Shown: positions 1 through 6,819, counted from the stretch's first letter. The stretch is DNA of 6,845 bases from Methyloglobulus sp. (GCA_013140405.1 JABFSV010000028.1:1-6845); one strand, 5' to 3'. Translations and numbers: made by a program. Notes: generated by a model not told the origin, from the sequence alone.

Positions 1-10
1 TTTTTTCGGC

Positions 11-19
11 ACTGGGATT
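11..19. repeat. Left copy of 9-bp terminal direct repeat ACTGGGATT (candidate att site)
   Basis: ACTGGGATT occurs here and again, in the same orientation, at 6825-6833, close to the other end of the window. Both copies lie outside every predicted gene. A 9-bp exact match between two ends of about 25 bases each is unlikely by chance (order of one in a thousand). A short direct repeat flanking an element is what tyrosine-recombinase integration leaves behind. The similarity does not extend past 9 bp, and the flanks of this copy are not palindromic. That it is an attachment core is inference. Confidence 0.4.
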
Positions 20-136
20 GTCATATGAGCATTGTAATTCAAATGGAATAAGGCGAAAGAATGAATGCTTTATTATATCGCCTTCGCTAATTGATCAAAA
101 ACATGTCATCTGGCAATTTAGACCATATAATCTGAA

Positions 137-162
137 GCTGATGTCCGCTTGAAAATATCAGC
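137..162. promoter_or_regulatory. Inverted repeat over the putative -35 box, possible antitoxin operator
   Basis: GCTGAT (137-142) and ATCAGC (157-162) form a perfect 6-bp inverted repeat with a 14-base spacer that contains the candidate -35 box TTGAAA. DUF1778 ribbon-helix-helix antitoxins are known to repress their own operon by binding palindromes near the promoter, so an operator here would make sense. Six-base arms with this spacing also arise by chance, so the support is positional only. Confidence 0.22.
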
Positions 163-178
163 AGGCATCTCTTGTAAT
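149..178 (+). promoter_or_regulatory. Putative sigma70 promoter of the toxin-antitoxin operon
   Basis: TTGAAA (149-154, 5 of 6 matches to TTGACA) is followed after an 18-base spacer by TGTAAT (173-178, 5 of 6 matches to TATAAT). Transcription would begin near 185, giving a leader of about 45 bases before the ATG at 231. A second AT-rich hexamer, TATAAA at 208-213, has no well-placed -35 partner. The call rests on consensus matching alone. Confidence 0.45.
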
Positions 179-218
179 GTACTCACAAACGGCGCACAAT
201 TGCAGACTATAAATCACT

Positions 219-224
219 AAGGAG
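219..224 (+). promoter_or_regulatory. Strong ribosome binding site of the antitoxin gene
   Basis: AAGGAG lies 6 bases upstream of the ATG at 231, which is an almost ideal Shine-Dalgarno site and fixes that start. It contrasts with the weak signal before the overlapping toxin gene and fits the usual excess of antitoxin synthesis over toxin. Confidence 0.8.
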
Positions 225-230
225 TTTCCC

Positions 231-512
231 ATGGAAAATGCTACTGCAAAAGAAACCCGCCTTAATATCCGCTGCGATGCCCGTGCACGGGAACTGCTCG
301 ACAAAGCCGCCACTTACGCACATGTCAGCATTTCTGAGTTTGTCCTGTCCCATGCGTTAGCTTCTGCAGAGAAGGTTGTGCAAGCTAATGAAAACATAAC
401 ATTACAACCGGAGGATTTCCATGCCTTTCTGGCAGCGCTTGATGCACCGGTGCAATCCAACCCAGCATTGGAAAAGGCCTTCAACCGCCATTCGGAGCAG
501 GTTTCTCGGTGA
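231..512 (+). CDS. DUF1778 ribbon-helix-helix antitoxin (TacA-like)
   Basis: This 93-residue protein looks like the antitoxin of a type II toxin-antitoxin pair. The N-terminus has the ribbon-helix-helix layout of the DUF1778 family: a short beta strand around ETRLNIR (8-14), helix 1 from about 16 to 30, and helix 2 from about 33 to 50 (SISEFVLSHA). In known relatives this dimeric domain binds the operon promoter, while the C-terminal part (about 58-93, including DFHAFLAALDAP) wraps around the acetyltransferase toxin and neutralises it. The length is usual for the family. The start is the ATG behind AAGGAG. The last four bases overlap the toxin start (GTGA), so the two genes are one operon and probably translationally coupled. 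Autoregulation with the toxin is expected from the family but is not shown here. Confidence 0.9.
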   Translation: MENATAKETRLNIRCDARARELLDKAATYAHVSISEFVLSHALASAEKVVQANENITLQPEDFHAFLAALDAPVQSNPALEKAFNRHSEQVSR

Positions 513-1003
513 CGCTTTATGGTATCCGGCCATTCGACAAGACGGTTGACAAGACCCTCTTTAGTTGTGGGCAGCCACTGCTCGATGTGTACATACGCCA
601 ATACGCCTCACAAGATATCAAACGAAATGTGGCCAGGGTGTTTATGGCCACGCCGACGCATGAGGCCCGTCAATTGGCAGGATACTTTACCTTGAGTGCC
701 GGTAGCGTGAGTTGTGCTGATTTACCGGAGTCATTAGCTAAAACATTGCCGCGATATCCTGTCCCGGTAGCAATTATAGGTAGACTCGCCGTTGATATTC
801 ACTTTCAAGGGAAAGGGTTGGGATCGATTCTTTTGGCGGATGCCTGCCAAAGAATAGCAAGCGCCAGTGCAACGTTGGCAATGGTCGGGATTATTGTGGA
901 TGCCAAAGACAACGCGGCTGACTTTTATCAGCATTTTGGCTTCAAACCCTTACCTGGTCAACCCAGCAGGTTGCTGCTGCCAGCAACAGCGTTTTGTGTC
1001 TAG
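509..1003 (+). CDS. GNAT-family acetyltransferase toxin (TacT/AtaT/KacT-like)
   Basis: This is a 164-residue GNAT N-acetyltransferase, the toxin partner of the preceding DUF1778 gene. Characterised relatives use acetyl-CoA to acetylate the amino group of aminoacyl-tRNAs, which stops translation and can induce persistence. The acetyl-CoA loop is visible as QGKGLG (100-105), following the beta strand IIGRLAVD. The conserved tyrosine sits in DFYQHFGF as Y140, the position known to be needed for catalysis in TacT. Length and domain layout match the family, with no truncation, so it is probably active. The start is GTG at 509, inside the antitoxin stop (GTGA), with weak purine signals GGAG/CAGG at 494-501. 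The gene ends 4 bases before the stop of the convergent gene D. Which aminoacyl-tRNA it targets cannot be read from the sequence. Confidence 0.9.
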   Translation: MTLYGIRPFDKTVDKTLFSCGQPLLDVYIRQYASQDIKRNVARVFMATPTHEARQLAGYFTLSAGSVSCADLPESLAKTLPRYPVPVAIIGRLAVDIHFQGKGLGSILLADACQRIASASATLAMVGIIVDAKDNAADFYQHFGFKPLPGQPSRLLLPATAFCV

Positions 1004-1007
1004 CGTA

Positions 1008-1514
1008 TTATCGCTTATCGGCCTGCAACGCAATGGATTTGACTGCCCCTGACCGCGCGAGCTGTTCGCATAATCCCCTGTTTTCTTCTTGTAGCTCCCT
1101 GATTTCGATGTTTTTTTCGTTTAGCTGTAATTCATAGATGCAGATTTGGCTGGCAACTTTCGCATGTTCGGCCTTCCAGAAATCAGCACGCCCAGTTACC
1201 GCCTTGCGTACTTCTGGCTTGCGTTTGATGGGGTGGCCCGCAAGCCAACTCTCCACCTCAAGCTTGGTCGTATCTTTGTGCGAGGGGCTGTGCAGCGTAA
1301 TCTTTGCGATGCCGGCGCGGCGGCATACTTCAGACTGGGTTAGGCGGCCCGTATTTTCTGGATAGATGCCGCCATTCAATTTTATTTCATCTTCCATGGA
1401 GGCTATCGCCGACCGCACCTTCTGGATGATGTTTTCGGTGCGTTGCTTTGCATGTAAGGATCCGGCTTCGCGAAGGGCATCATTGGTTTTTTTTGTATCA
1501 GATTGTAAGGGCAT
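1008..1514 (-). CDS. Small helix-turn-helix/coiled-coil accessory protein of the recombinase operon (TnpC-like)
   Basis: This 168-residue protein (gene D) is the last of the four-gene operon. It has no recombinase domain. Residues about 57-80 (RLTQSEVCRRAGIAKITLH) look like a helix-turn-helix, preceded by a charged helix (about 20-45) and followed by a long amphipathic helix at about 112-152 (ELQLNEKNIEIRELQEEN) that probably forms a coiled coil. This architecture and its place after a large recombinase resemble TnpC (DUF6262-type) of Tn554-like transposons, which assists recombination; GmtX of gamma-mobile-trio islands is another possible relative. I chose ATG 1514, with a weak GGAA 9 bases upstream, over a TTG 42 bases further upstream. 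It overlaps gene C by 17 bases. An A8 tract on the coding strand (1487-1494) lies in codons 7-10. A role as recombination accessory or regulator is inference. Confidence 0.7.
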   Translation of the reverse strand: MPLQSDTKKTNDALREAGSLHAKQRTENIIQKVRSAIASMEDEIKLNGGIYPENTGRLTQSEVCRRAGIAKITLHSPSHKDTTKLEVESWLAGHPIKRKPEVRKAVTGRADFWKAEHAKVASQICIYELQLNEKNIEIRELQEENRGLCEQLARSGAVKSIALQADKR

Positions 1515-3534
1515 TTTGGCTTGTTCCGTGCTGTTTTTGGAGTATTGGCATGACAACAGGATGTTCCTGCCACTTTACGAACAAATCGTCGAATCGTTTG
1601 ATATGGGTAAGCAACTGCCCCTCCCAAATCTCGGCGAGAATGAAGTCATCTTTCGCCAGTGCCTGCTGTATTTTACGGACTATGTCGCCGATTGTTTCAT
1701 CCACTTGTTTGCGGTTTTCGGATTCTTCAAGCCGATAGACGCACTCGGTGCTGCATCGGGCAGGGTTAGGCCTGCTCCTGTTGTTTGCACACGGCCCCGT
1801 TTGGTCAAGTAACTTGGTGCAGACCACCCCTGGGCGAACCAATTGCCAATGCCTGCCTTGTCCGGTGAGCATTTCTGCCAGATCATGCTCATCTTCCGCA
1901 CCGAAATCACCCGCATGCCTAAACTTAAACGCTTGCACCGTTTGGCGGAGCGGGACAGCGGCATGTCCACCATTTGAATCAGCGTTACTAATCGCTTTTT
2001 CGGCCACCATTATCACAATCTGCCGACGTATCTCCTGGGCTTCAACGCGAATTTGCGGATCGGCCAATATATAGTTCATCGTCATTTCAATTGATTCATG
2101 GCCAAATATATCCATCAGGATTTTGGGTGCATGCGCCAATGAAAGCGCAACGATCCGCGCAATGGTCTTGCGAAACCGATGGTTCGTAAGCGGTTGGCCA
2201 TCAAGCAAATGGGTAAGCCCAATGGCATCAATAAACCAACGGCATTCCTCGTTGTAAGTCGCTGTCAGGGGCATGCCGACAGAAGCACTGCCAACAACCC
2301 GCCAAAGTGGCACATGGCTTACCGGCAGAGTGTCCGCCCTGTTTGTCTTCTCTGCTGTGTAGCGTGAGATAATGCCGGACAACCGAATTTGATTGTGCAA
2401 CGCTTGGACTGCAATCTTTGGCATTGGCCAATCGCGGCGCTTCCCTTCAATTAAATCGACAATTTTATAGGTTTTGCCGTTAGCAAGACTAATTCCGTCC
2501 TTTGATTCGATCAGGCAATTGGTTTGGAACGATAGGATTTCACTGGCCCTTGCACCTGCGCTAAGCGCGATAATGAAATAGTGCGCCATTTGTCCAATTG
2601 CCAGCAATGTCACCAAGTCGTTGGTGGTTCTTGGTGGCCATTTCAGTGATTTGCCACTGTGCTTCCCAATGCAATTCAATTGAAACGGGATTCGGTCTAT
2701 TGCATTTCCGCCCAGCACTTGCCAAGCGTAACCTTCCAGATATTTTTTGACTCTTTTATACCGGGTTGACCTGACGCTTTTGCGGTCCCTTGTTGTCCCG
2801 CCAATCTCAATCACCGTTTCAAAAATATCCATGACTGGCTGGATAAGGTGTGTTGTAATCCAAAATGCCCGCTGTCCCGCTTGATGTACAAAGGTATCGG
2901 GCAATGGCTTAAAAGGGTCAGGTGCGGCTCTTTCTGGCTTCTTTTTCCGTACCCTTGTATTTGATTCTTCAGCGATGCCGTGAATTTTTGGCCGTTTGAT
3001 CCTGTCCCACCAAAGGCCGCGATCGGCATAGTTTTCAAACCTGTTTGCCTCACGGACATAGCTGGCATGCGTAAGATCATCAATGCGCAGCCGGCTTAAT
3101 AACCCGCAATCTTGCTCGGCGGGCATGGTTAGTGCTTGCTTAATTAGGGGTAACCAGATGGAGCTAAGGTTGCTGGCAACGGATGTCACGTCCAATAGTT
3201 TTGGTGCGTGTCTACCGGCCTTGCTTGGTGAACACAAGCATAGCAGCAACATACGGACGGCGGTGGCGATGGCCAAATCAAGTTCCTGCTGGGAAACGGC
3301 ATATTTTTCCAGGCGGACACGAAGACCAATATTGGCCAACCTGCCTTGGCTAGGCCTTGGAAACCAGGCAACTGGAAGCCTAAGTTCTCCCCATTTATCA
3401 CCCAGCCCCAAATGCCCCGATAATTCACACAACTCTTGTTTCTGCATGTGCTGTATGGCCTCAGCCTTTAGGGCTATGCGAAGTTCCCTTGCACTGCTCG
3501 GTCTTGTAACGTTATGGTTGATGGCGCTAGGCAT
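1498..3534 (-). CDS. Large tyrosine recombinase with C-terminal Cys cluster (TnpB-like)
   Basis: This 678-residue protein (gene C) belongs to the tyrosine recombinase/phage integrase superfamily, which cuts and rejoins DNA through a tyrosine-DNA intermediate. The catalytic set appears complete: Arg I R329 in GARASE, a lysine in the beta-hairpin region (K354, K357 or K365), HRFR as H452/R455, GH at H479, and nucleophile Y488 in MNYIL. The 9-residue H479-Y488 distance is canonical. Residues 1-320 are a long N-terminal region with a basic linker (about 180-205, including VRKKKPER). After the catalytic domain comes a Cys cluster C572, C582, C594, C598, probably zinc-binding, then a helical tail. 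Such a large enzyme with a terminal Cys cluster resembles TnpB of Tn554 (about 630 aa). The start ATG 3534 has GGAAGG 5 bases upstream and overlaps gene B by 8 bases. It probably acts with A, B and D in integration and excision. Confidence 0.85.
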   Translation of the reverse strand: MPSAINHNVTRPSSARELRIALKAEAIQHMQKQELCELSGHLGLGDKWGELRLPVAWFPRPSQGRLANIGLRVRLEKYAVSQQELDLAIATAVRMLLLCLCSPSKAGRHAPKLLDVTSVASNLSSIWLPLIKQALTMPAEQDCGLLSRLRIDDLTHASYVREANRFENYADRGLWWDRIKRPKIHGIAEESNTRVRKKKPERAAPDPFKPLPDTFVHQAGQRAFWITTHLIQPVMDIFETVIEIGGTTRDRKSVRSTRYKRVKKYLEGYAWQVLGGNAIDRIPFQLNCIGKHSGKSLKWPPRTTNDLVTLLAIGQMAHYFIIALSAGARASEILSFQTNCLIESKDGISLANGKTYKIVDLIEGKRRDWPMPKIAVQALHNQIRLSGIISRYTAEKTNRADTLPVSHVPLWRVVGSASVGMPLTATYNEECRWFIDAIGLTHLLDGQPLTNHRFRKTIARIVALSLAHAPKILMDIFGHESIEMTMNYILADPQIRVEAQEIRRQIVIMVAEKAISNADSNGGHAAVPLRQTVQAFKFRHAGDFGAEDEHDLAEMLTGQGRHWQLVRPGVVCTKLLDQTGPCANNRSRPNPARCSTECVYRLEESENRKQVDETIGDIVRKIQQALAKDDFILAEIWEGQLLTHIKRFDDLFVKWQEHPVVMPILQKQHGTSQNALTI

Positions 3535-5422
3535 ACGAGCCTTCCATTGTCACTGGGCGATGGCGTCCCTCTGCAATAGCCGTTTCCCATTCGCCAATTG
3601 AATGGGCGACTATTGCTTCGTCATAGGTTCTGAGTGCAGCCCCAGTGTTTTCAAGCTCCTCTTGAAAATCGGATTCTATCCAGCTAATTGCGGGCATTTC
3701 AGCACGCAAGTAACGCAACTCCGCAATACGTTTGGCTAAATGGATATAACTGTCCTTAAACAGGATTGCGTTTTCTGGACAGAGTGTGCATCTCTGTATT
3801 CTGCACAAGCTGCCCTTTTTATGGTTCGGGGAAATATGTTTTGGCGGGTTCGCGATGTCTGCACACCCCATCCCGACATAGGTACGGTCTTTTCCCTCTC
3901 GCCATCTTTGGATTTGATCATCGGATACGCCGGCCACTTTTGCTGCAATCACCGTAGGCAAAGCACCGCGCATATCGAGTACCGGCACTTCAGTGATGGT
4001 TGTCCACAATTGTTCGCCAACCCGAACAAATTCATGTTGCGAGAAGGCTTTGTGCTGTTTTTTATTGAGATACGCCCGGAGTGATTCAATGTTGCCGTGC
4101 CCAGCCGCAAGCATGGCGTCCAGCCAAGAGTACCCGCTTTGCTGATAGCGCCAGGAAATGAATGCGTCTCTGAGGTCACTCAGCGAAATATCTTCCGCAA
4201 CGTCTTTAGTGCCTGGCGCCAAATGCCGGTTGATGTCTTTCGCCGCGAATCTGAGAATAGGAATTGCATGCTGACCAGTTCCAGAGGCGTTGTATTTTAC
4301 ATTAGTCGCATTTGATATCCGACTTATGTCCCAGATAGCATTTTTTTCGTTGGCCGAATTATATGCGGATGAAAAATAAGTACGAAGCCGATAAATCCAT
4401 GGCGACCTAAGTAACGCTTGATTCTCTGCAATTTGTTTAGTGAGTTTGTGATTTTCAGTAGCCGTAATTTGCTGTTCCCTTGCCAATTGCCGCAATATGG
4501 TTATATTTTCGCGGATCCGGTCTCGTAATGGTGCTGTTTGTTTTAGCAAGACCAATAATATGTTGTGTGGGGATAGTTTTCTCTTATTATTGCTGAAAGC
4601 AGACTGTAGGCTGTTCCGTGCCCGCGCTTTATGGGACAGAATGATACTGTGGGTATTGGTTTGGGGATGAGGAATTATGCAGGATGGAACGCCATCCTCA
4701 CTGCAAATGCTGATATCTACGTCAATCGCCACTTGCGGGTTCCAGCCGGTATTCAGCAAAAACATCGTGAATAGAGCCACGACTTCGTGCTTTGTCGGCA
4801 ATGCCGACGGATCGCTTTGGTATTTTTCAAGTGTGGCGAAGGCAGGGCGCTTCAGCCAATGGTAAATACGCTTAACGTCATCAAGCTTAACCAATTCGCT
4901 GTCTTTTGACGGAATTCTCAGGGCGGTCCAATATAAGGGCGATAACCCCCGTTCCTCCCGTGCGAGCGCCACCAATCGAAAAAACAGGGCGGCATTTCCG
5001 CTGGGGCAAGGCGATAATCGGTATGTTGCATAATGAATGTCGTTTAAGTCTTCCACAGACCTGACGGGAGCGGTATCCCTGCATCGGTCCAATAAACGCC
5101 ACCACCAGGCAAGATGTGTCGACAATGTCCTTACTGATGATGCCGGGCTGGCCCCATATAAACGACGAAAGTGCGGTGCGAGTTCCGTTATTAATTGGGG
5201 GTGTCCCTTAAATGGTTCAATACCCTTTCTTTTCCATCGCTGTTTGTTTTGTTCGATTTCTTGCTGGGTCACCCCGGTGGCATAGATGTTCAAATTGACC
5301 AGCCCTGGAGATTGTTTATGGCTGGTCATGAATACTAGGTCGCCCTGTGTTTCATCCGGAGTGACTGGTATGATCGGATGTACACCAACGCCCTTTTTCT
5401 TTTTACGGGATAAGTCAGTCAT
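3527..5422 (-). CDS. Degenerate tyrosine-recombinase-like protein with Cys cluster
   Basis: This 631-residue protein (gene B) has the tyrosine recombinase layout but an altered active site. At box I, where Arg is expected, the motif reads NTGWNPQ, putting N228 in its place. At box II the HxxR motif reads SDLR (S415, R418). The later GH (H442) and Tyr (Y451 in RAYLN) keep the canonical 9-residue spacing, and R418-H442 is 24 residues as in gene C. Between the boxes lies a long helical, coiled-coil-like insert (about 290-340). The C-terminus has Cys C520, C540, C545, C548, a likely zinc finger. The N-terminus is basic (SRKKKKG). I infer a structural or DNA-binding partner of A and C rather than an independent enzyme. 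I chose ATG 5422, with AAGGGA 8 bases upstream and an 8-base overlap with gene A, over a TTG 69 bases further upstream. It could correspond to one of the large GMT-type integrases. Confidence 0.78.
   Translation of the reverse strand: MTDLSRKKKKGVGVHPIIPVTPDETQGDLVFMTSHKQSPGLVNLNIYATGVTQQEIEQNKQRWKRKGIEPFKGHPQLITELAPHFRRLYGASPASSVRTLSTHLAWWWRLLDRCRDTAPVRSVEDLNDIHYATYRLSPCPSGNAALFFRLVALAREERGLSPLYWTALRIPSKDSELVKLDDVKRIYHWLKRPAFATLEKYQSDPSALPTKHEVVALFTMFLLNTGWNPQVAIDVDISICSEDGVPSCIIPHPQTNTHSIILSHKARARNSLQSAFSNNKRKLSPHNILLVLLKQTAPLRDRIRENITILRQLAREQQITATENHKLTKQIAENQALLRSPWIYRLRTYFSSAYNSANEKNAIWDISRISNATNVKYNASGTGQHAIPILRFAAKDINRHLAPGTKDVAEDISLSDLRDAFISWRYQQSGYSWLDAMLAAGHGNIESLRAYLNKKQHKAFSQHEFVRVGEQLWTTITEVPVLDMRGALPTVIAAKVAGVSDDQIQRWREGKDRTYVGMGCADIANPPKHISPNHKKGSLCRIQRCTLCPENAILFKDSYIHLAKRIAELRYLRAEMPAISWIESDFQEELENTGAALRTYDEAIVAHSIGEWETAIAEGRHRPVTMEGSYA
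3540..3545 (-). promoter_or_regulatory. Ribosome binding site of gene C
   Basis: On the - strand GGAAGG stands 5 bases before ATG 3534, inside the end of gene B. It supports that start and suggests gene C can be initiated independently as well as by coupling through the 8-base overlap ATGCCTAG. Confidence 0.65.
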
Positions 5423-6818
5423 GGCTGGCTTCCCTTGATACGTCGAGGTTTTCCAAGTGATCAATCCATTGGTCATCGTGCTTGTCACCAAGTGCCATTT
5501 TTTGTAGCCAGCGCAAATAAATATTGGTTGTTTGGGTGTCGATATGACCGAGTTGTGGTTGAATAATAGTCAGCAGGTCGCTTTGGGCATTACCGGCAAT
5601 CCAGTCGCCTGTAATAACCACGCCATTAGCGAGTAGTTTTTCCCGTTCACGAAATGAATCAAGCAAGGTTCTGCAAGACCAATAATGGCGGCCAAGATGA
5701 GGTGACCATCCGCTATAGGGCTTGATGTTGACTTCAGTCCAAGCCTTCCACAATTGTTTTCCTGTGATGGGTTCCCCGTCATGTTCGGATATGAACAGGC
5801 GGTGCTCCACTTGTCGAAGCCGCTTTCTTCTTTCTGTGCTATCAACGGCGGCATTCACATAGTTCATGCGGATTTTTGGCCGTATAAATTCTCGGTAAAA
5901 GTGAATACGTTCGGCTAAATCAAGGGGGATAACAACGAAACGGGATGGCCCGATTTCCACCCCGTGCTGCCCTAATCGCTTTGGGCCTTTTGCCCCATAC
6001 TCAATCTTTACGGTCACCTGCTGACCGTATATAGACCATTCGCCACGACTTAAGGGCAGTGTCCACATGCGCCATTGCGCACATTCTTCCCTACGGATGG
6101 CGGATTTAACAATCAACTCGCACATCAGAGCCTTCGTTTGCCCTTTTTCCAATTTGACGCATTTCAGCCACTTTACGATCTCATCGGCTGACGGGATATT
6201 CAACTCCATCGGGTCGGCACGTACCTTTCCAATTCGGGTAACAATTTCTTGTGGCGTGTGGCTGCGGACTGATATTCCACCGACTATTCTGCTCACGGTA
6301 CGGGTCTTTGCCTTGAAAGGAGGCCGTAACGCCTTCTGCACCGACCACTTTAGAAAATAACAGGCTTCGTCGATTCGGCTATTGATAGTGCTTGCAGCAA
6401 GGCTTCTATGGTTGGCAGACCAAGTACCAGCTTCCATATGTTTTTGGTAGCCATTGATCAGGTCATTGGTATATTCGACTTCTTGCCAAGGGCGTTGTGC
6501 CCAATCGCACCATTCAAGAAAATCGCATAAAGCCCTGGCAAATGTTTCCAAGCTTTGTCTGGTCGGATAACGCCCTGATTCTTTATCTCCAAATGCCTCC
6601 CCTCTAAACCTGTCACGCAAATACCATGATGCTTCAGCTTGGTACTTCCAATTCTCGTCAAAGATGGCAGGAACACGGGCAATATCGCGAAAACCGGCAT
6701 CGGTCATCATGTGTTCATTAGGCCAAAAAATAAGAATCTGCATATCACTAAAATAGTATGGGACAGAGTATCCAAAGCGTAAATCAAGCAAATCCTTATT
6801 GTAAAGCTCATAAAACAA
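5415..6818 (-). CDS. Tyrosine recombinase/site-specific integrase (TnpA-like)
   Basis: This is the first gene (A) of the operon, encoding up to 467 residues. It is a tyrosine recombinase with all catalytic positions present: Arg I R242 in AIRREE, a lysine in the beta-hairpin (K277 or K280 in YGAKGPKR), HLGR as H374/R377 followed by H378, GH at H425, and nucleophile Y434 in NIYLRW. H425-Y434 is the standard 9 residues, but R377-H425 is 48 residues, about twice that of genes B and C, so there is an insert before the last helices. Residues about 55-165 look like the helical core-binding (SAM-like) domain. It resembles TnpA of Tn554 and the integrases of gamma-mobile-trio islands. The start is unsettled: TTG 6818 gives the longest frame, with an in-frame TAA two codons upstream, while ATG 6743 (residue 26) and ATG 6710/6707 are alternatives. 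None has a clear Shine-Dalgarno site. The gene begins a few bases from the right terminal repeat. Confidence 0.87.
   Translation of the reverse strand: MFYELYNKDLLDLRFGYSVPYYFSDMQILIFWPNEHMMTDAGFRDIARVPAIFDENWKYQAEASWYLRDRFRGEAFGDKESGRYPTRQSLETFARALCDFLEWCDWAQRPWQEVEYTNDLINGYQKHMEAGTWSANHRSLAASTINSRIDEACYFLKWSVQKALRPPFKAKTRTVSRIVGGISVRSHTPQEIVTRIGKVRADPMELNIPSADEIVKWLKCVKLEKGQTKALMCELIVKSAIRREECAQWRMWTLPLSRGEWSIYGQQVTVKIEYGAKGPKRLGQHGVEIGPSRFVVIPLDLAERIHFYREFIRPKIRMNYVNAAVDSTERRKRLRQVEHRLFISEHDGEPITGKQLWKAWTEVNIKPYSGWSPHLGRHYWSCRTLLDSFREREKLLANGVVITGDWIAGNAQSDLLTIIQPQLGHIDTQTTNIYLRWLQKMALGDKHDDQWIDHLENLDVSREASHD
5431..5436 (-). promoter_or_regulatory. Ribosome binding site of gene B
   Basis: On the - strand AAGGGA lies 8 bases before ATG 5422, within the end of gene A. 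It is the main reason for preferring this start to the upstream TTG at 5491. The start codon also falls in the overlap ATGACTGA with the stop of gene A. Confidence 0.6.
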
Positions 6819-6819
6819 A

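Noticed and set aside
50..84. Inverted repeat AAGGCGA/TCGCCTT as a regulatory or terminal structure
   Set aside because: The 7-bp arms are separated by 21 bases, have no counterpart at the right end and no adjoining signal, so there is no basis for assigning a role.
970..987. Hairpin GTTGCTG/CAGCAAC with a 4-base loop as a terminator of the toxin operon
   Set aside because: The 7-bp stem lies inside the toxin coding sequence, before its stop codon, and is followed by only a short, interrupted T stretch. It is a poor intrinsic terminator in either direction.
1309..1326. Inverted repeat ATGCCG/CGGCAT with a 6-base centre
   Set aside because: It falls in the codons of the helix-turn-helix of gene D, is GC-rich and partly self-palindromic, and shares no sequence with the end sites. 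Coincidence is the simplest reading.
1366..1812. 148-residue open frame on the + strand
   Set aside because: It is antisense to the C/D junction, has no domain-like pattern or Shine-Dalgarno site, and is best explained as the complement of real coding sequence.
3083..3601. 172-residue open frame on the + strand
   Set aside because: It lies antisense to gene C and the end of gene B, has low-complexity Ser/Leu/Cys-rich composition with no recognisable motif, and the opposite strand carries clear recombinase motifs.
5420..5491. Upstream TTG start extending gene B by 23 residues
   Set aside because: ATG 5422 has a well-placed AAGGGA and gives the short overlap seen at the next junction. The extension lies fully inside gene A in another frame.
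6798..6803. TACAAT on the - strand as a -10 box for the recombinase operon
   Set aside because: No acceptable -35 hexamer is found at 16-18 bases upstream, and it would place transcription downstream of the longest start codon.
6707..6811. 34-codon ATG-started hydrophobic frame upstream of and overlapping gene A
   Set aside because: It has no Shine-Dalgarno site and no recognisable features, and it sits in a different frame over the start of gene A. A leader peptide cannot be supported.
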